Assembly: GCA_964415065.1 (NCBI GenBank)
Contig: CAYPYX010000001.1
Coordinates: 1-64,000 of the forward strand
Direction: 5' to 3'
Length of the DNA stretch: 64,000 nucleotides
From: VMCP01 sp964415065
GTDB taxonomy: Bacteria > Bacteroidota > Bacteroidia > NS11-12g > UBA955
In this document: piece by piece, positions 38,176 through 47,989 of the stretch
Numbering within the stretch: position 1 is the first letter of the stretch
Layout: the number at the start of each line of letters is the position of its first letter
Program-made: the position numbers and the translations under genes
Notes under the pieces: generated by a model
Told to the model about the DNA's origin: nothing
The model's input: the letters and a program-made list of their open reading frames with translations, nothing else
Database searches by the model: none

Positions 38176-39390
38176 ATGGAACACGAAATATTCTCTGGGA
38201 TGTCAGCAATGGAAACAGAAACGTTACCATTGAAGGCTAAATTGCGAAATCATAATAAATCCATTAGCATCGGAATTCCTAAAGAAGTTACATTTCAAGA
38301 AAACAGAGTTCCTCTAACCCCTAGTGCTGTCAAGTACTTAAACGGATTGGGGATTCAAATTCAAATTGAACGTGGTATTGGTTTAAATGCTAACTTTTCC
38401 GATGCTCAATATTCTGAGGCGGGAGCTGAAATAAGAAATTGGGCTAAAGAGATCTACGAAAGTGATATCATTTTAAAAGTAGATCCACCTACTTTACAGG
38501 AAGTGGAATTCATGAAAAATGGACAGTTACTTATATCTGCGTTGCAATTGAACCAATTAGATCCCATTTTACTCAAAAAAATGATGGATAAAAAAATCAA
38601 TGCCTTGGCATATGAGTTTTTACAAGATGAATCTGGTGCATTGCCCATTATTCGAGCAATGAGTGAAATTGCTGGTACCGCTTCAATTTTAATAGCAGCC
38701 GAATATTTGAACAACACGCACATTGGTAAAGGAGAACTACTGGGTGGTTTTGCGGGTGTTCCTCCTACACAAGTTGTAATTATTGGTGCTGGTGCTGTAG
38801 GAGAATTTGCTACGAAAGCAGCTTTGGGACTTGGAGCAAACATTAAAATATTCGATAATAATGTGTACAGATTGCGCAGAATCCAAAAAAACTTCGGTTT
38901 CCAATTATACACTTCAACCATTCAACCCCAAGTATTGAGTTCTGCATTGGAAAGAGCGGATGTTGTAATTGGAGCCTATGCAGGAAATACACACCGTTGT
39001 CCTATGATAGTTACTGAAGAGATGGTAATGAAAATGCGCCCCAATAGTATAATTATTGATGTTGCTATTGATCGTGGCGGAAATTTTGAAACTTCCGAAA
39101 TTACCAATCACGAAAAACCAGTATTCAAAAAACATGATATTATACACTACTGTGTACCTAATATTACCTCAAGGGTTAGCAGAACTGCATCTTATGCACT
39201 AAGTAACGTTTTTACACCTTTGATGGACGAATTGAACCAATGTGGTGGAATCGCAGAATTTGCTAAATTTCAAAAAGGGATTCGAAAAGGTATGTATTTG
39301 TTTAAAGGTAATCTGACCAATAAAAATCTATCGGATAAATTCGGAATCAAATACCATGATATTGACTTAATGGTAGGTTTATTTAATTAA
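38176..39390 (+). CDS. ald: alanine dehydrogenase
   Basis: NAD-dependent deamination of L-alanine to pyruvate or the reverse. 404 aa. Seen: SIGIPKEVTFQENRVPLTPSA near residue 31, PIIRAMSEIAGTASILIAAE, the Rossmann segment VVIIGAGAVGEFATKAALGLGA and IDVAIDRGGNFETSE (active-site Asp region). Canonical bacterial Ald is about 370 aa; this copy has about 25-30 extra N-terminal residues, as in other Bacteroidota forms. Convergent with recF over a repeat-bearing spacer. Confidence 0.9.
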   Translation: MEHEIFSGMSAMETETLPLKAKLRNHNKSISIGIPKEVTFQENRVPLTPSAVKYLNGLGIQIQIERGIGLNANFSDAQYSEAGAEIRNWAKEIYESDIILKVDPPTLQEVEFMKNGQLLISALQLNQLDPILLKKMMDKKINALAYEFLQDESGALPIIRAMSEIAGTASILIAAEYLNNTHIGKGELLGGFAGVPPTQVVIIGAGAVGEFATKAALGLGANIKIFDNNVYRLRRIQKNFGFQLYTSTIQPQVLSSALERADVVIGAYAGNTHRCPMIVTEEMVMKMRPNSIIIDVAIDRGGNFETSEITNHEKPVFKKHDIIHYCVPNITSRVSRTASYALSNVFTPLMDELNQCGGIAEFAKFQKGIRKGMYLFKGNLTNKNLSDKFGIKYHDIDLMVGLFN

Positions 39391-39398
39391 ACTGATTA

Positions 39399-39509
39399 AA
39401 TTCTAAACGGTTTAAATTCCAGTGTATCGTTTTTGATTCTATTAAATGGTTAAAAAATACTTGTTTTTTTACCTTGATAATTCTAAACGGTTTAAATTTC
39501 AGTGTATCG
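39399..39509. repeat. pair of 31-bp direct repeats (type R1), 80-bp period
   Basis: Copies at 39399-39429 and 39479-39509 differ at one base. Each holds the small dyad TAAAC-G-GTTTA and ends AGTGTATCG. They are separated by 49 bp of unrelated AT-rich sequence, between the ald and recF stops. Confidence 0.9.
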
Positions 39510-39538
39510 ATAAATATTGATACAATTACAATTAATGT

Positions 39539-39611
39539 ATTAAATGCGGTTTACCGTGACATAAATCAGAAATTAATAAATTAAATGCGGTCTACCGTGA
39601 CATAAATCAGA
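39539..39611. repeat. pair of 32-bp direct repeats (type R2), 41-bp period
   Basis: Copies at 39539-39570 and 39580-39611 differ at one base (TTTA/TCTA) and are separated by 9 bp. Each contains the dyad CGGT-NN-ACCG and ends GACATAAATCAGA. R2 shares CGGTTTA with R1 but is otherwise different. Confidence 0.9.
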
Positions 39612-39637
39612 TAGAAAAAAAGGAAATAACAGAAATC

Positions 39638-40723
39638 TTATTCCAAAACATAATAATTCACATCCACTCCTTGCGTATCAAAATGATCTTTTACTCGTTG
39701 GGCATGAGTGTCTGAAACAAATATTTGTCCAAATTCATCATTACATACCATATTCATTAGATGTTGAGAACGAGTTTCATCAATCTTTTCAAAAATATCA
39801 TCCAATAATAACCAAGGTTTTCTACCTGAAAACTGTTTCAAATATTGATATTGAGCAAGTTTTAAAGCAATTACGGAACTTTTGATTTGTCCTTGAGAGC
39901 CAAATTTCTTCAGTGGTAATCCGTTAATCTCTATGTTTAAATCATCTTTATGAACTCCATTGCTTGTTCTACCAGTAATACTGTCGATTTTCTGATTGTT
40001 TAATAGTATTTTTTCGATAGAGTCACTATTTAAAGCAGAAATATAATCCAATTTTAGTATTTCTTTATTCGAATCTTCACACAATTTGCTGTAATATTCG
40101 TTAAAATATGGGTTGAATTTTTGAATAAACTGGGTTCTTTTTTGAAAAATTGAGTTCGATAACGGAATGAGCTTATAATTGTAGGATTCCATAAGAATGG
40201 GATCGGCTTCTCTGCCTTCTAACGACTTTAAAAATGAATTTCGCTGATCAATTACTTTTCGATATTCGATAAGTTGGTTTAAATATTCCTTATCCAATTG
40301 ACTAATGGTGTAATCGATGAATCGTCTTCGTTCTTCTGAACCATCAAATACCAATGAAATATCATAAGGAGTAATAAATACAGCGGAAATTTGTCCAATG
40401 TAATCCAATAATCGTGCAAACGGTTTATTATTTTTCTTTACGGTTTTTTTACGACTTTCTCCAAAAGTTATTTGTATGTCAACATTCTGATTTTCATCGG
40501 AATAAATACCCATAATTGAACATTCTGTTTCACCAAATTGAATCAATTGATTGTCTAAATGGTTGAAGTAACTTTTCGTGTTTGCTAGATAGTAAACTGC
40601 ATCTAGAATATTGGTTTTTCCCACACCATTTTTCCCAATTATTGCATTTACCTTATCTGCAAACTGCAAGGTAATGTTAGAGTGATTTTTGAAATGATAT
40701 AAACGCAGTTCCTTAAGATTCAC
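39638..40723 (-). CDS. recF: DNA replication and repair protein RecF
   Basis: SMC-like ATPase that loads RecA at gaps and stalled forks. 361 aa. Start codon is GTG (40723), 4 bases after the promoter box TAATTTTG. MNLKELRLYHFKNHSNITL leads into Walker A IGKNGVGKTNILDAVYYL (about residue 30). The signature is FGSQGQIKSSVIALKLAQY and Walker B is KPWLLLDDIFEKID. It is not next to dnaA or dnaN here, unlike in many bacteria. Confidence 0.95.
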   Translation of the reverse strand: MNLKELRLYHFKNHSNITLQFADKVNAIIGKNGVGKTNILDAVYYLANTKSYFNHLDNQLIQFGETECSIMGIYSDENQNVDIQITFGESRKKTVKKNNKPFARLLDYIGQISAVFITPYDISLVFDGSEERRRFIDYTISQLDKEYLNQLIEYRKVIDQRNSFLKSLEGREADPILMESYNYKLIPLSNSIFQKRTQFIQKFNPYFNEYYSKLCEDSNKEILKLDYISALNSDSIEKILLNNQKIDSITGRTSNGVHKDDLNIEINGLPLKKFGSQGQIKSSVIALKLAQYQYLKQFSGRKPWLLLDDIFEKIDETRSQHLMNMVCNDEFGQIFVSDTHAQRVKDHFDTQGVDVNYYVLE

Positions 40724-40727
40724 CGTT

Positions 40728-40735
40728 CAAAATTA
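40728..40735 (-). promoter_or_regulatory. -7 box TAATTTTG of recF
   Basis: Matches TAnnTTTG, 4 bases before the GTG start. Confidence 0.6.
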
Positions 40736-40861
40736 CACATAATGACTCAAAGATCTAACGATTTAATCACTTGAGAATTTCAAGTTTTCAATTCACAATT
40801 AACAGATAAAATGGGTAAAACTTATTTTGTACCACTTGCAGATTTAAATTAATTTGCAAAT

Positions 40862-41362
40862 ATGAAGCCAACCAGAATTTATCTATCTATTGCATTGATT
40901 ATTACTGTTTTTTCATGCAATCGCAAAGAAAATGATCTATACAAACCCTATACATTTAATACAAACGCACTGGATTCTCTGGTGAGGTTAAAAGAAGTTA
41001 TCCTAGATCAATCACTTAGAGAAGATGGAACTCTGCGCGAGCGTAAATATTATTTAGGAGATACGGTTAAATACTTAGTAACCTACAACAAGCAAGAGAA
41101 AATCCTCAATTTGAGTAAATTCAAAGGACCAGAAGAAGTTTGGACTGAGAATTATTACCCCAACGGACAACGTTTGTCACATTATGAAAAGAAAATGGAT
41201 GAAAAAACGGGAATGTCTCATTTTCATGGTTTTTACGAAGCATATTACGAAACGGGTTGGGTAAAGGAACGCGGAATGTATAAAATGGATAATCCCGATT
41301 GGATTGTAAACTACACAGAATCTGGATTATCTGGAGATACAACAGTTTACGTAACAAAATAA
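40862..41362 (+). CDS. lipoprotein with MORN_2/YwqK-like repeats
   Basis: 166 aa. Lipoprotein signal ending in VFSC (Cys19). Two short repeats of the antitoxin-component YwqK/MORN type are visible (ENYYPNGQRLSHYEK and AYYETGWVKERGMYK). Such repeats are common in Bacteroidota surface or periplasmic proteins, and nothing here points to toxin-antitoxin function. Monocistronic between recF (divergent) and dnaE. Function unknown. Confidence 0.8.
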   Translation: MKPTRIYLSIALIITVFSCNRKENDLYKPYTFNTNALDSLVRLKEVILDQSLREDGTLRERKYYLGDTVKYLVTYNKQEKILNLSKFKGPEEVWTENYYPNGQRLSHYEKKMDEKTGMSHFHGFYEAYYETGWVKERGMYKMDNPDWIVNYTESGLSGDTTVYVTK

Positions 41363-41522
41363 CAATTGGTATAGCCTTAGAAAATTATCTTTTCCATTTA
41401 TATCTTTACTTGTTTAGCTTACTTTTCGTTTCAAATAATTAGCTTTCAATATCAACCCCAAAATTAGTTTTCGTTTTAATCTACGTAAACAATTTCTATT
41501 TTTTAATCTCAAGTAATTTTTC

Positions 41523-44500
41523 ATGCCCAAGTTTTCACATTTACACGTTCATACTCAGTACTCGTTATTAGACGGTGCAGCGGATATAAAAAAACTAATT
41601 AGAAAAGCCAAAGACGATGGTATGCCGGCAGTTGCCATTACTGATCATGGTAATATGTTCGGAGTTTTTGATTTCTATCAAGCTGCAAAAAGTCAAGGTG
41701 TGTTACCAGTAATCGGTTGTGAATTCTATCTAGTAGAAGATCGATTTCAAAAAACATTTGGTCAAGGTAAAAAAGATAAACGCTATCACCAATTGTTGTT
41801 AGCCAAAAATCAGAAAGGATACGAGAATTTATCCAAGTTATGTTCTTTGGGATATTTGGAAGGTTTGTATTCAAAATATCCCCGAATAGATAAAGAACTA
41901 TTAAATCAATACAAAGAAGGTCTAATCGCTACAAGTTGTTGTATCGGAGCTGAAATTCCTCAAGCAATTTTATTTAAAGGGGAAGAAGAAGCAGAAAAGC
42001 TATTTGTTGAATGGCATTCATTATTTGGGGATGATTTCTATGTGGAATTGCAGCGACATAATCTGTGCAACATTGATAACACAGGTTTAGATCAAGAAGA
42101 TGTTAACCAGGTACTGATAAAATTTGCACGAAAGTATAATGTTCCTATTATAGCAACCAACGATTCTCATTATATTGATCAAGAGGATTCAAATGCACAT
42201 GATATATTATTGTGTATTAATACCAACGAATTTCAATCTACTCCAAAAGCAACCAATGAAGAGTCGGGAAAAGGATTTCGATTTGGATTCCCCAACGATC
42301 AATTTTTCTTCAAAACACAAGAAGAAATGATTGAGTTATTTGCTGATATTCCGGAAGCCATTGATAATACCAATTTGTTGATTAGTACTATTGAAGCTCC
42401 TCAGTTAGCAAGAGATATTGTACTTCCAAATTATAGTCTTCCCCCGGGTTTTGCCGATCAGAAAGAATACCTTACTCATTTGGCTTATGAGGGTTGTAGG
42501 AAAAAGTATGGTGGTAGCATTCCTTTGGTGGTGGAAGAACGATTAAAATTTGAGTTAGGTACAATTTGCAGTTCAGGTTATGAGGGATATTTCTTGATTG
42601 TACAAGATTTTACATCTGCTGCACGAGAAATGGGAGTTTGGGTTGGACCCGGTCGTGGATCTGCCGCTGGAAGTTTAGTTGCCTATGCACTTGGAATTAC
42701 CAACGTGGATCCTGTTAAATACGATTTACTTTTTGAGCGTTTTTTGAATCCTGAGCGTGTAAGTATGCCTGACGTCGATATCGATTTTGACGACCAAGGT
42801 CGGGATCGAGTGATTGATTATGTAGCTAAGAAATATGGAGAACGGAGAATTGCTCAGATTATAACGTATGGAACAATGGCTGCTAAATCGGCAATACGCG
42901 ATGTAGCAAGAGTTTTACAGTATCCTCTTCCCGAATCGGATCGATTAGCCAAATTGGTAGTTGGGAACTATGGTTTTAAAACATTATTTCACGCGGATCC
43001 AGATGCTTTAGCTAAAGACGACTCAAATAACCTAAAACCTGAAGAAATTGATCAAATCAAAGAACTTCAGAAAATATACAATGGTAATGATTTGGCTGCA
43101 AAAGTTCTTAAAGACGCTGAAAAATTAGAGGGCAGCGTTAGGAATACCGGAGTTCACGCCTGCGGAATCATTATTGCGCCTAAAGATATTGATGATGTTG
43201 TTCCCGTTGCTAGAAGCAAAGATTCGCCTTGGATGCAAGTTCAATATGATGTAAACCAAATTGAAAAGGCAGGTTTATTGAAAATGGATTTTTTGGGATT
43301 AAGTACATTATCTATCCTAAAAGATGCAATTCAACTTATCAAAGATACTGCGGGGGTTGAAATCGTTTTAGATGAAATTCCTCTTGATGACGTTAAAACC
43401 TATGAATTATTCCAACGAGGTGAAACTAACGGAATTTTTCAGTTTGAAAGTCCCGGTATGCAGAAATATATGCGCGATTTAAAACCCACTCAGTTTGGGG
43501 ATTTAATTGCAATGAACGCACTTTATCGCCCGGGACCGATGAAGTATATTCCTGAATTTGTGGATCGTAAACACGGAAAAAAACCTGTGATCTATGATTT
43601 ACCTGAAATGGAGGAATATTTAAAAGAGACCTATGGAATTACGGTTTATCAAGAGCAGGTAATGCTATTGAGTCAAAAAATTGCTGGGTTTTCAAAAGGT
43701 AAGGCGGATAAATTGAGAAAAGCCATGGGTAAAAAGGATAAGGCTTTAATTGACGAACTAAAGACTGATTTTATGTCAGGTGCTTTAGAAAAAGGATATC
43801 CAGAAAAGGTGCTCGAGAAGATTTATAGCGATTGGGAAGAGTTCGCGCAATATGCATTTAACAAGTCACATTCAACATGTTATGCAGTAATTGCGTTTCA
43901 CACAGCATATTTGAAAGCTCACTATCCGGCACAATTTATGTCTGCCGTTCTCAAAAGTAACATGAACGACATTAAAAAAATCACATTTTACATGGAAGAG
44001 TGTCAGAGAATTGGAATCAAAGTTTTGGGTCCTGACATCAATGAAAGTCGTTCAGCATTTACCGTTACTACCAAAAATGAAATTAGATTTGGATTATCAG
44101 CAGTAAAAGGTGTTGGAGAAGGGGCAGTAGAAGAGATATTGAATATTCGGGAAAAAGATGGTCCTTTCACGAGTATTTTTGATTTGACATCACGAATGCC
44201 AGCAAAGACGATTAATCGCAGAACCTTAGAAAGTATGGCAAAAGCCGGAGTATTTGATTTTGATACAAGATATCACAGAGCTCAATATGTGGCAACAGAT
44301 GAGTCAAATGTAACGGGTGTGGAACTAGCAATTAGATACGGACAAAAGATACAACAAGATAAGATTTCAGGACAAACCTCCTTGTTTGGCGGCGTGTCTG
44401 AATCCATCATCCCACAAGAACCTAAATTGCCGAATAACGAGCCCTTTAGTTTGATGGATGAATTGAAACAAGAAATTGAGCTAATTGGTGTATATTTAAG

Positions 44501-45113
44501 TAAGCATCCTTTAGATGATCATAAATTTGCTTATCAATTAATAAAGAAAAATACAGTCAAGGAACTTTCCACTGCTATCGAAAATAATGAACGATTAGAA
44601 TTCCGAGTGATGGGAATTGTAACATCCGCTCGTGAAATAATCTCACAAAAAGGAAATCCATACGGTAGAATTACTTTATTGGACTATTCTGGGAATATTG
44701 AATTAAACTTCTATGGTAAAGAATACATTAACAATAAATCCTATCTATCAAAAGATTACATATTGTTAATTCAAGGAGTAGTTGAACCACGTCCTGATGA
44801 TGTACGTCCTAAGATCATTTATAAACCCGTTCGATTTGCTTCAGATATTGATCCATCTCAATTAGTCAAGTCTATTAGCATTACGTTAAGGCCAAGTGAT
44901 TTAGTCAATGGTATTCATCAAACTATTTCAGATATTCTAGAGCAATTCCCAGGTAATACCCCAGTTTGGTTTCTATTCCAAGATGGTGAGGAGGAAATGG
45001 GTGTAACTTTAGTTTCTAATTTCAGAGTAAATTTTTGTCCAGAATTACTTGAAATCATGAATGAAATGGAAGTACGTTATGAATATCAAATCGAAGAAAA
45101 ATTATTGAAATGA
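41523..45113 (+). CDS. dnaE: DNA polymerase III subunit alpha
   Basis: Replicative polymerase catalytic subunit, 1196 aa. PHP domain at the N-terminus (HLHVHTQYSLLDG, AITDHGNMFGVFDFY) with its metal-binding His residues intact. Polymerase palm carries GPGRGSAAGSLVAYALGI and the catalytic SMPDVDIDFDDQGRDRVIDY (about residue 420). HhH region near 850-900, a clamp-binding QTSLF motif near residue 948, and a C-terminal OB fold (LEFRVMGIVTSAREI). It overlaps the next gene by 4 bases, so translation is coupled to a glycosyltransferase, an unusual companion. Confidence 0.97.
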   Translation: MPKFSHLHVHTQYSLLDGAADIKKLIRKAKDDGMPAVAITDHGNMFGVFDFYQAAKSQGVLPVIGCEFYLVEDRFQKTFGQGKKDKRYHQLLLAKNQKGYENLSKLCSLGYLEGLYSKYPRIDKELLNQYKEGLIATSCCIGAEIPQAILFKGEEEAEKLFVEWHSLFGDDFYVELQRHNLCNIDNTGLDQEDVNQVLIKFARKYNVPIIATNDSHYIDQEDSNAHDILLCINTNEFQSTPKATNEESGKGFRFGFPNDQFFFKTQEEMIELFADIPEAIDNTNLLISTIEAPQLARDIVLPNYSLPPGFADQKEYLTHLAYEGCRKKYGGSIPLVVEERLKFELGTICSSGYEGYFLIVQDFTSAAREMGVWVGPGRGSAAGSLVAYALGITNVDPVKYDLLFERFLNPERVSMPDVDIDFDDQGRDRVIDYVAKKYGERRIAQIITYGTMAAKSAIRDVARVLQYPLPESDRLAKLVVGNYGFKTLFHADPDALAKDDSNNLKPEEIDQIKELQKIYNGNDLAAKVLKDAEKLEGSVRNTGVHACGIIIAPKDIDDVVPVARSKDSPWMQVQYDVNQIEKAGLLKMDFLGLSTLSILKDAIQLIKDTAGVEIVLDEIPLDDVKTYELFQRGETNGIFQFESPGMQKYMRDLKPTQFGDLIAMNALYRPGPMKYIPEFVDRKHGKKPVIYDLPEMEEYLKETYGITVYQEQVMLLSQKIAGFSKGKADKLRKAMGKKDKALIDELKTDFMSGALEKGYPEKVLEKIYSDWEEFAQYAFNKSHSTCYAVIAFHTAYLKAHYPAQFMSAVLKSNMNDIKKITFYMEECQRIGIKVLGPDINESRSAFTVTTKNEIRFGLSAVKGVGEGAVEEILNIREKDGPFTSIFDLTSRMPAKTINRRTLESMAKAGVFDFDTRYHRAQYVATDESNVTGVELAIRYGQKIQQDKISGQTSLFGGVSESIIPQEPKLPNNEPFSLMDELKQEIELIGVYLSKHPLDDHKFAYQLIKKNTVKELSTAIENNERLEFRVMGIVTSAREIISQKGNPYGRITLLDYSGNIELNFYGKEYINNKSYLSKDYILLIQGVVEPRPDDVRPKIIYKPVRFASDIDPSQLVKSISITLRPSDLVNGIHQTISDILEQFPGNTPVWFLFQDGEEEMGVTLVSNFRVNFCPELLEIMNEMEVRYEYQIEEKLLK

Positions 45114-45985
45114 AAGTATCAGGATTTGCCATTGCCCGAAATGTTGTTCGTGCTGATTATCCCATAGAAGAGGCGCTATTATCTATATCGCCACTATGCG
45201 ATGAAATTATTGTAGCTGTGGGTAAATCCGAAGATGGAACACGAGAAAAAATAGAATCTCTTTCCATTCCAAATTTAAGGATATTGGACACAGTCTGGGA
45301 TGATTCTTTGAGAGAAGGTGGTAGAGTTTTAGCAGATGAAACCAATAAAGCCTTGTCTGAAGTAGCTGAAGATTCAGACTGGTGCTTTTATATTCAGGCC
45401 GATGAATGTGTTCACGAAGCGGATTTACCGATCATAAAAAAAGCCATGATGGATTACGTGGATGATAAAAATGTAGATGGATTTTTATTTCAATATCAAC
45501 ATTTCTATGGTTCTTATGATTACATAGGTGATTCTAGACGATGGTATCGAAAGGAGATTCGAATAATCCGAAATAATAAGAACTTTAAAAGCTGGAAAGA
45601 TGCTCAAGGTTTTAGAACTCTAGATAATCAGAAACTCAAAGTTGTAGAAATTCCAGCTCGAATCTTTCATTATGGATGGGTAAAACATCCCAAAGAACAG
45701 CAACAAAAACAATTGCAATTTCACCGTTTGTGGCATGATGATCAATACATGGAACAAAAAGTAGCGAATAAATCAGAGTTTGATTATTCAGGTATTGATT
45801 CTCTGGTCCCATACCAAGGTACACATCCACAGGTGATTCAAAACAGAATCCATAGAGTAAATTGGAAGTTTGACTACGATGTTTCACGCAAAAACTTCAA
45901 TTTGAAGACCGGATTTTTGTATTGGTTTGAGAAAGTTTTTGGTGTTCGATTGGGTGAATACAAAAACTATAAAATTATTCGATGA
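45110..45985 (+). CDS. family 2-type glycosyltransferase
   Basis: 291 aa, GT-A fold. MKVSGFAIARNVVRADYPIEE starts the nucleotide-sugar domain; WCFYIQADECVHEADLP holds an acidic motif in the usual DxD position. The C-terminal part (IPARIFHYGWVKHPKEQQ) is typical of the small group of Bacteroidota GT2-like proteins acting on lipopolysaccharide or cell-surface glycan. Starts inside the dnaE stop (ATGA) and overlaps the next gene by 4 bases. Acceptor unknown. Confidence 0.85.
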   Translation: MKVSGFAIARNVVRADYPIEEALLSISPLCDEIIVAVGKSEDGTREKIESLSIPNLRILDTVWDDSLREGGRVLADETNKALSEVAEDSDWCFYIQADECVHEADLPIIKKAMMDYVDDKNVDGFLFQYQHFYGSYDYIGDSRRWYRKEIRIIRNNKNFKSWKDAQGFRTLDNQKLKVVEIPARIFHYGWVKHPKEQQQKQLQFHRLWHDDQYMEQKVANKSEFDYSGIDSLVPYQGTHPQVIQNRIHRVNWKFDYDVSRKNFNLKTGFLYWFEKVFGVRLGEYKNYKIIR

Positions 45986-47217
45986 ATCAAGTTGTAATAG
46001 TGGGTGGCGGTGCTGCTGGTTTTTATTGTGCCATTCGACTCAAAGAACTGAATCCCAATCTAAATGTTGTTTTATTGGAAAAAACCTATAAAACATTATC
46101 AAAACTAAGGGTTAGTGGAGGTGGCCGTTGTAATGTTACTCATAACTGCTTTGACTATTCATTATTATCTTCTCATTATCCAAGGGGAACAAAATTCTTA
46201 AAAAAAGCTTTTCGACAATTTGGTGCAAAGGAATTTGTTGATTGGATAGAGTCACATGGTATTGAATTAAAAACGGAATCTGACGGACGCATGTTTCCCG
46301 TTACCGATAACTCTGAAACAATTGCTTCATTTTATGAAAATTATGCACGAAAATTAGGAATTGAAGTGCGAAAAGGTTCGACTGTAAATGGTGTCGAGCT
46401 CAAAGAAAATAGTTTTCAAATGAATATCTTGGATCAAACAATTTTAACGGCAAATTATTTGGTTCTTGCAACAGGTGGTGTATCTGATCCAACAAAAATT
46501 TCTTGGTTACAATCTTTAGATATAAGGTGGATTGAATCTTCACCATCTTTATTTACGTTTAATGCTAGTAAAGATTTAAGCACTAAACTTTCGCTTCTCT
46601 CAGGAATATCTGTCCCTAAAGCGAGAATAAAATTTGTTGGACAAAAAGATGAATTTACTGGAGCTTTGTTAATTACACACTGGGGAATCAGTGGACCGGC
46701 TGTATTAAAGTCAAGTGCTTGGATGTCGCGCTTTTTAAAAGATAGAAACTATCAACATGAAATTCTTATTTCTTGGATCGGGGAAGTGCAAGAGGAAGAG
46801 GCCAAACGAAATTTATCTGATTTCTTGTCGTTTCATGGAAAAAAGAAAATTGAAAATGCGGTACCGTTTGATATTCCTAGCAGGCTGTGGAATTTCTTGT
46901 TAAATCAATCGCAAATAGATACACAATCCGTAGTTCAATCATTAAGTACTAAAAGCTTTAACCGTTTAATTGAGAATCTAATTAGATTCCCTTATCAAAT
47001 AAACGGCAAAACTACTTTTAAGGAAGAATTTGTTACAGCAGGTGGAGTTGATTTATCTCAATTAAGCGATGAAACTTGTGAATTTAAAAATATCCCCAAA
47101 CTCTTCGCATGCGGAGAGATTCTAGATATTGATGGTATTACTGGAGGATTCAATTTTCAAGCTGCATGGACAACTGCAGAATTGGTTGCAAAAGCAATTG
47201 CAAAATACACACAGTAA
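45982..47217 (+). CDS. HI0933-like flavoprotein (NAD(P)/FAD-dependent oxidoreductase, YhiN/BaiN type)
   Basis: 411 aa. N-terminal FAD dinucleotide fold VVIVGGGAAGFYCAIRL, followed by the family signature KLRVSGGGRCNVTHNC near residue 42. The C-terminal FAD segment is FACGEILDIDGITGGFNFQAAW. The family includes BaiN (bile acid dehydrogenation) and many uncharacterised members; the physiological substrate is unknown. Third gene of the dnaE transcript by 4-base overlaps. Confidence 0.92.
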   Translation: MNQVVIVGGGAAGFYCAIRLKELNPNLNVVLLEKTYKTLSKLRVSGGGRCNVTHNCFDYSLLSSHYPRGTKFLKKAFRQFGAKEFVDWIESHGIELKTESDGRMFPVTDNSETIASFYENYARKLGIEVRKGSTVNGVELKENSFQMNILDQTILTANYLVLATGGVSDPTKISWLQSLDIRWIESSPSLFTFNASKDLSTKLSLLSGISVPKARIKFVGQKDEFTGALLITHWGISGPAVLKSSAWMSRFLKDRNYQHEILISWIGEVQEEEAKRNLSDFLSFHGKKKIENAVPFDIPSRLWNFLLNQSQIDTQSVVQSLSTKSFNRLIENLIRFPYQINGKTTFKEEFVTAGGVDLSQLSDETCEFKNIPKLFACGEILDIDGITGGFNFQAAWTTAELVAKAIAKYTQ

Positions 47218-47267
47218 ATGCACTTATTCGCTTAGAAATAATTGTGTTGTATTAGGTATCCGAGTAA

Positions 47268-47984
47268 TTATACAACCATGTCGTCTTCTGTATACTTATA
47301 ACCAACACCTCTCAGACTCAGAAAGTATTTAGGATTTTTTGCATCTTCTTCAAAGTACTTTCTGAATGCTAAAATGAAGTTATCTATAGTACGAGTACTT
47401 GGGAATACAGTATAACCCCAGACTGTTTTCAAAATTTCTTCGCGGGTTACAACTAAATTTTTCTTTTCAATCAATAATTTGAGAAGTTGAGCTTCTTTCT
47501 TGGTTAATTTAAATTCACCTGATTTACCCACAGCTCGATAGGAGTTAAAGTCGATATAATTACCACCAAAATTATACTCTTGGAGTGTTAATCTGGGTAG
47601 ATGTTGTTGAGTTCTACGAATCAATTTTTGAACACGTAGTAATAATTCCTCTAATTCAAATGGTTTACTTAAATAATCATCCGCACCAGATCTCAAGCCG
47701 TTAATTCTATCTCTAGAACTATTGGATGCACTTAAAATCATGATAGGTATATCATTGTTCGATAATCGAATATGTTGAGTAGCTGTTATACCATCCATGC
47801 TAGGCATCATTATGTCCATAATGACCAAATCAAAGCTTTCTGATTTCAATTTTTGAATGGCAATAGCTCCATGCGATGCAATAGCTACCTTATAACCTTC
47901 CAATTCTAAATTAATTCGGATCAGTTCCGCTAAATCGGCTTCATCTTCCACCAATAAAATTCTGTACACTTTAACGTCGTTCAT
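47268..47984 (-). CDS. OmpR/PhoB family response regulator
   Basis: 238 aa. Receiver domain with phospho-acceptor Asp in LVIMDIMMPSMDG, Lys in YLSKPFELEELL, and acidic pocket VEDEADLAEL. C-terminal winged helix (TKKEAQLLKLLIEKKNLVVTREEIL onward) binds DNA. It follows its kinase gene by 5 bp. Targets unknown. Confidence 0.94.
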   Translation of the reverse strand: MNDVKVYRILLVEDEADLAELIRINLELEGYKVAIASHGAIAIQKLKSESFDLVIMDIMMPSMDGITATQHIRLSNNDIPIMILSASNSSRDRINGLRSGADDYLSKPFELEELLLRVQKLIRRTQQHLPRLTLQEYNFGGNYIDFNSYRAVGKSGEFKLTKKEAQLLKLLIEKKNLVVTREEILKTVWGYTVFPSTRTIDNFILAFRKYFEEDAKNPKYFLSLRGVGYKYTEDDMVV

Positions 47985-47989
47985 CTGGA

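Noticed and set aside
39391..39637. Possible CRISPR remnant or replication origin between ald and recF
   Set aside because: Only two copies of each repeat with unequal spacing, no cas genes, and no DnaA boxes (TTATCCACA) or dnaA/dnaN nearby despite recF.
40862..41362. YwqK-like repeats suggesting a toxin-antitoxin component
   Set aside because: The protein is a lipoprotein, no toxin gene is adjacent, and such repeats are common in Bacteroidota envelope proteins.
47248..47278. GTTGTAT/ATACAAC inverted repeat between HI0933-like and response regulator genes
   Set aside because: Seven pairs only, AT-rich, loop of about 17 bases, no T-run; expected by chance at this composition.
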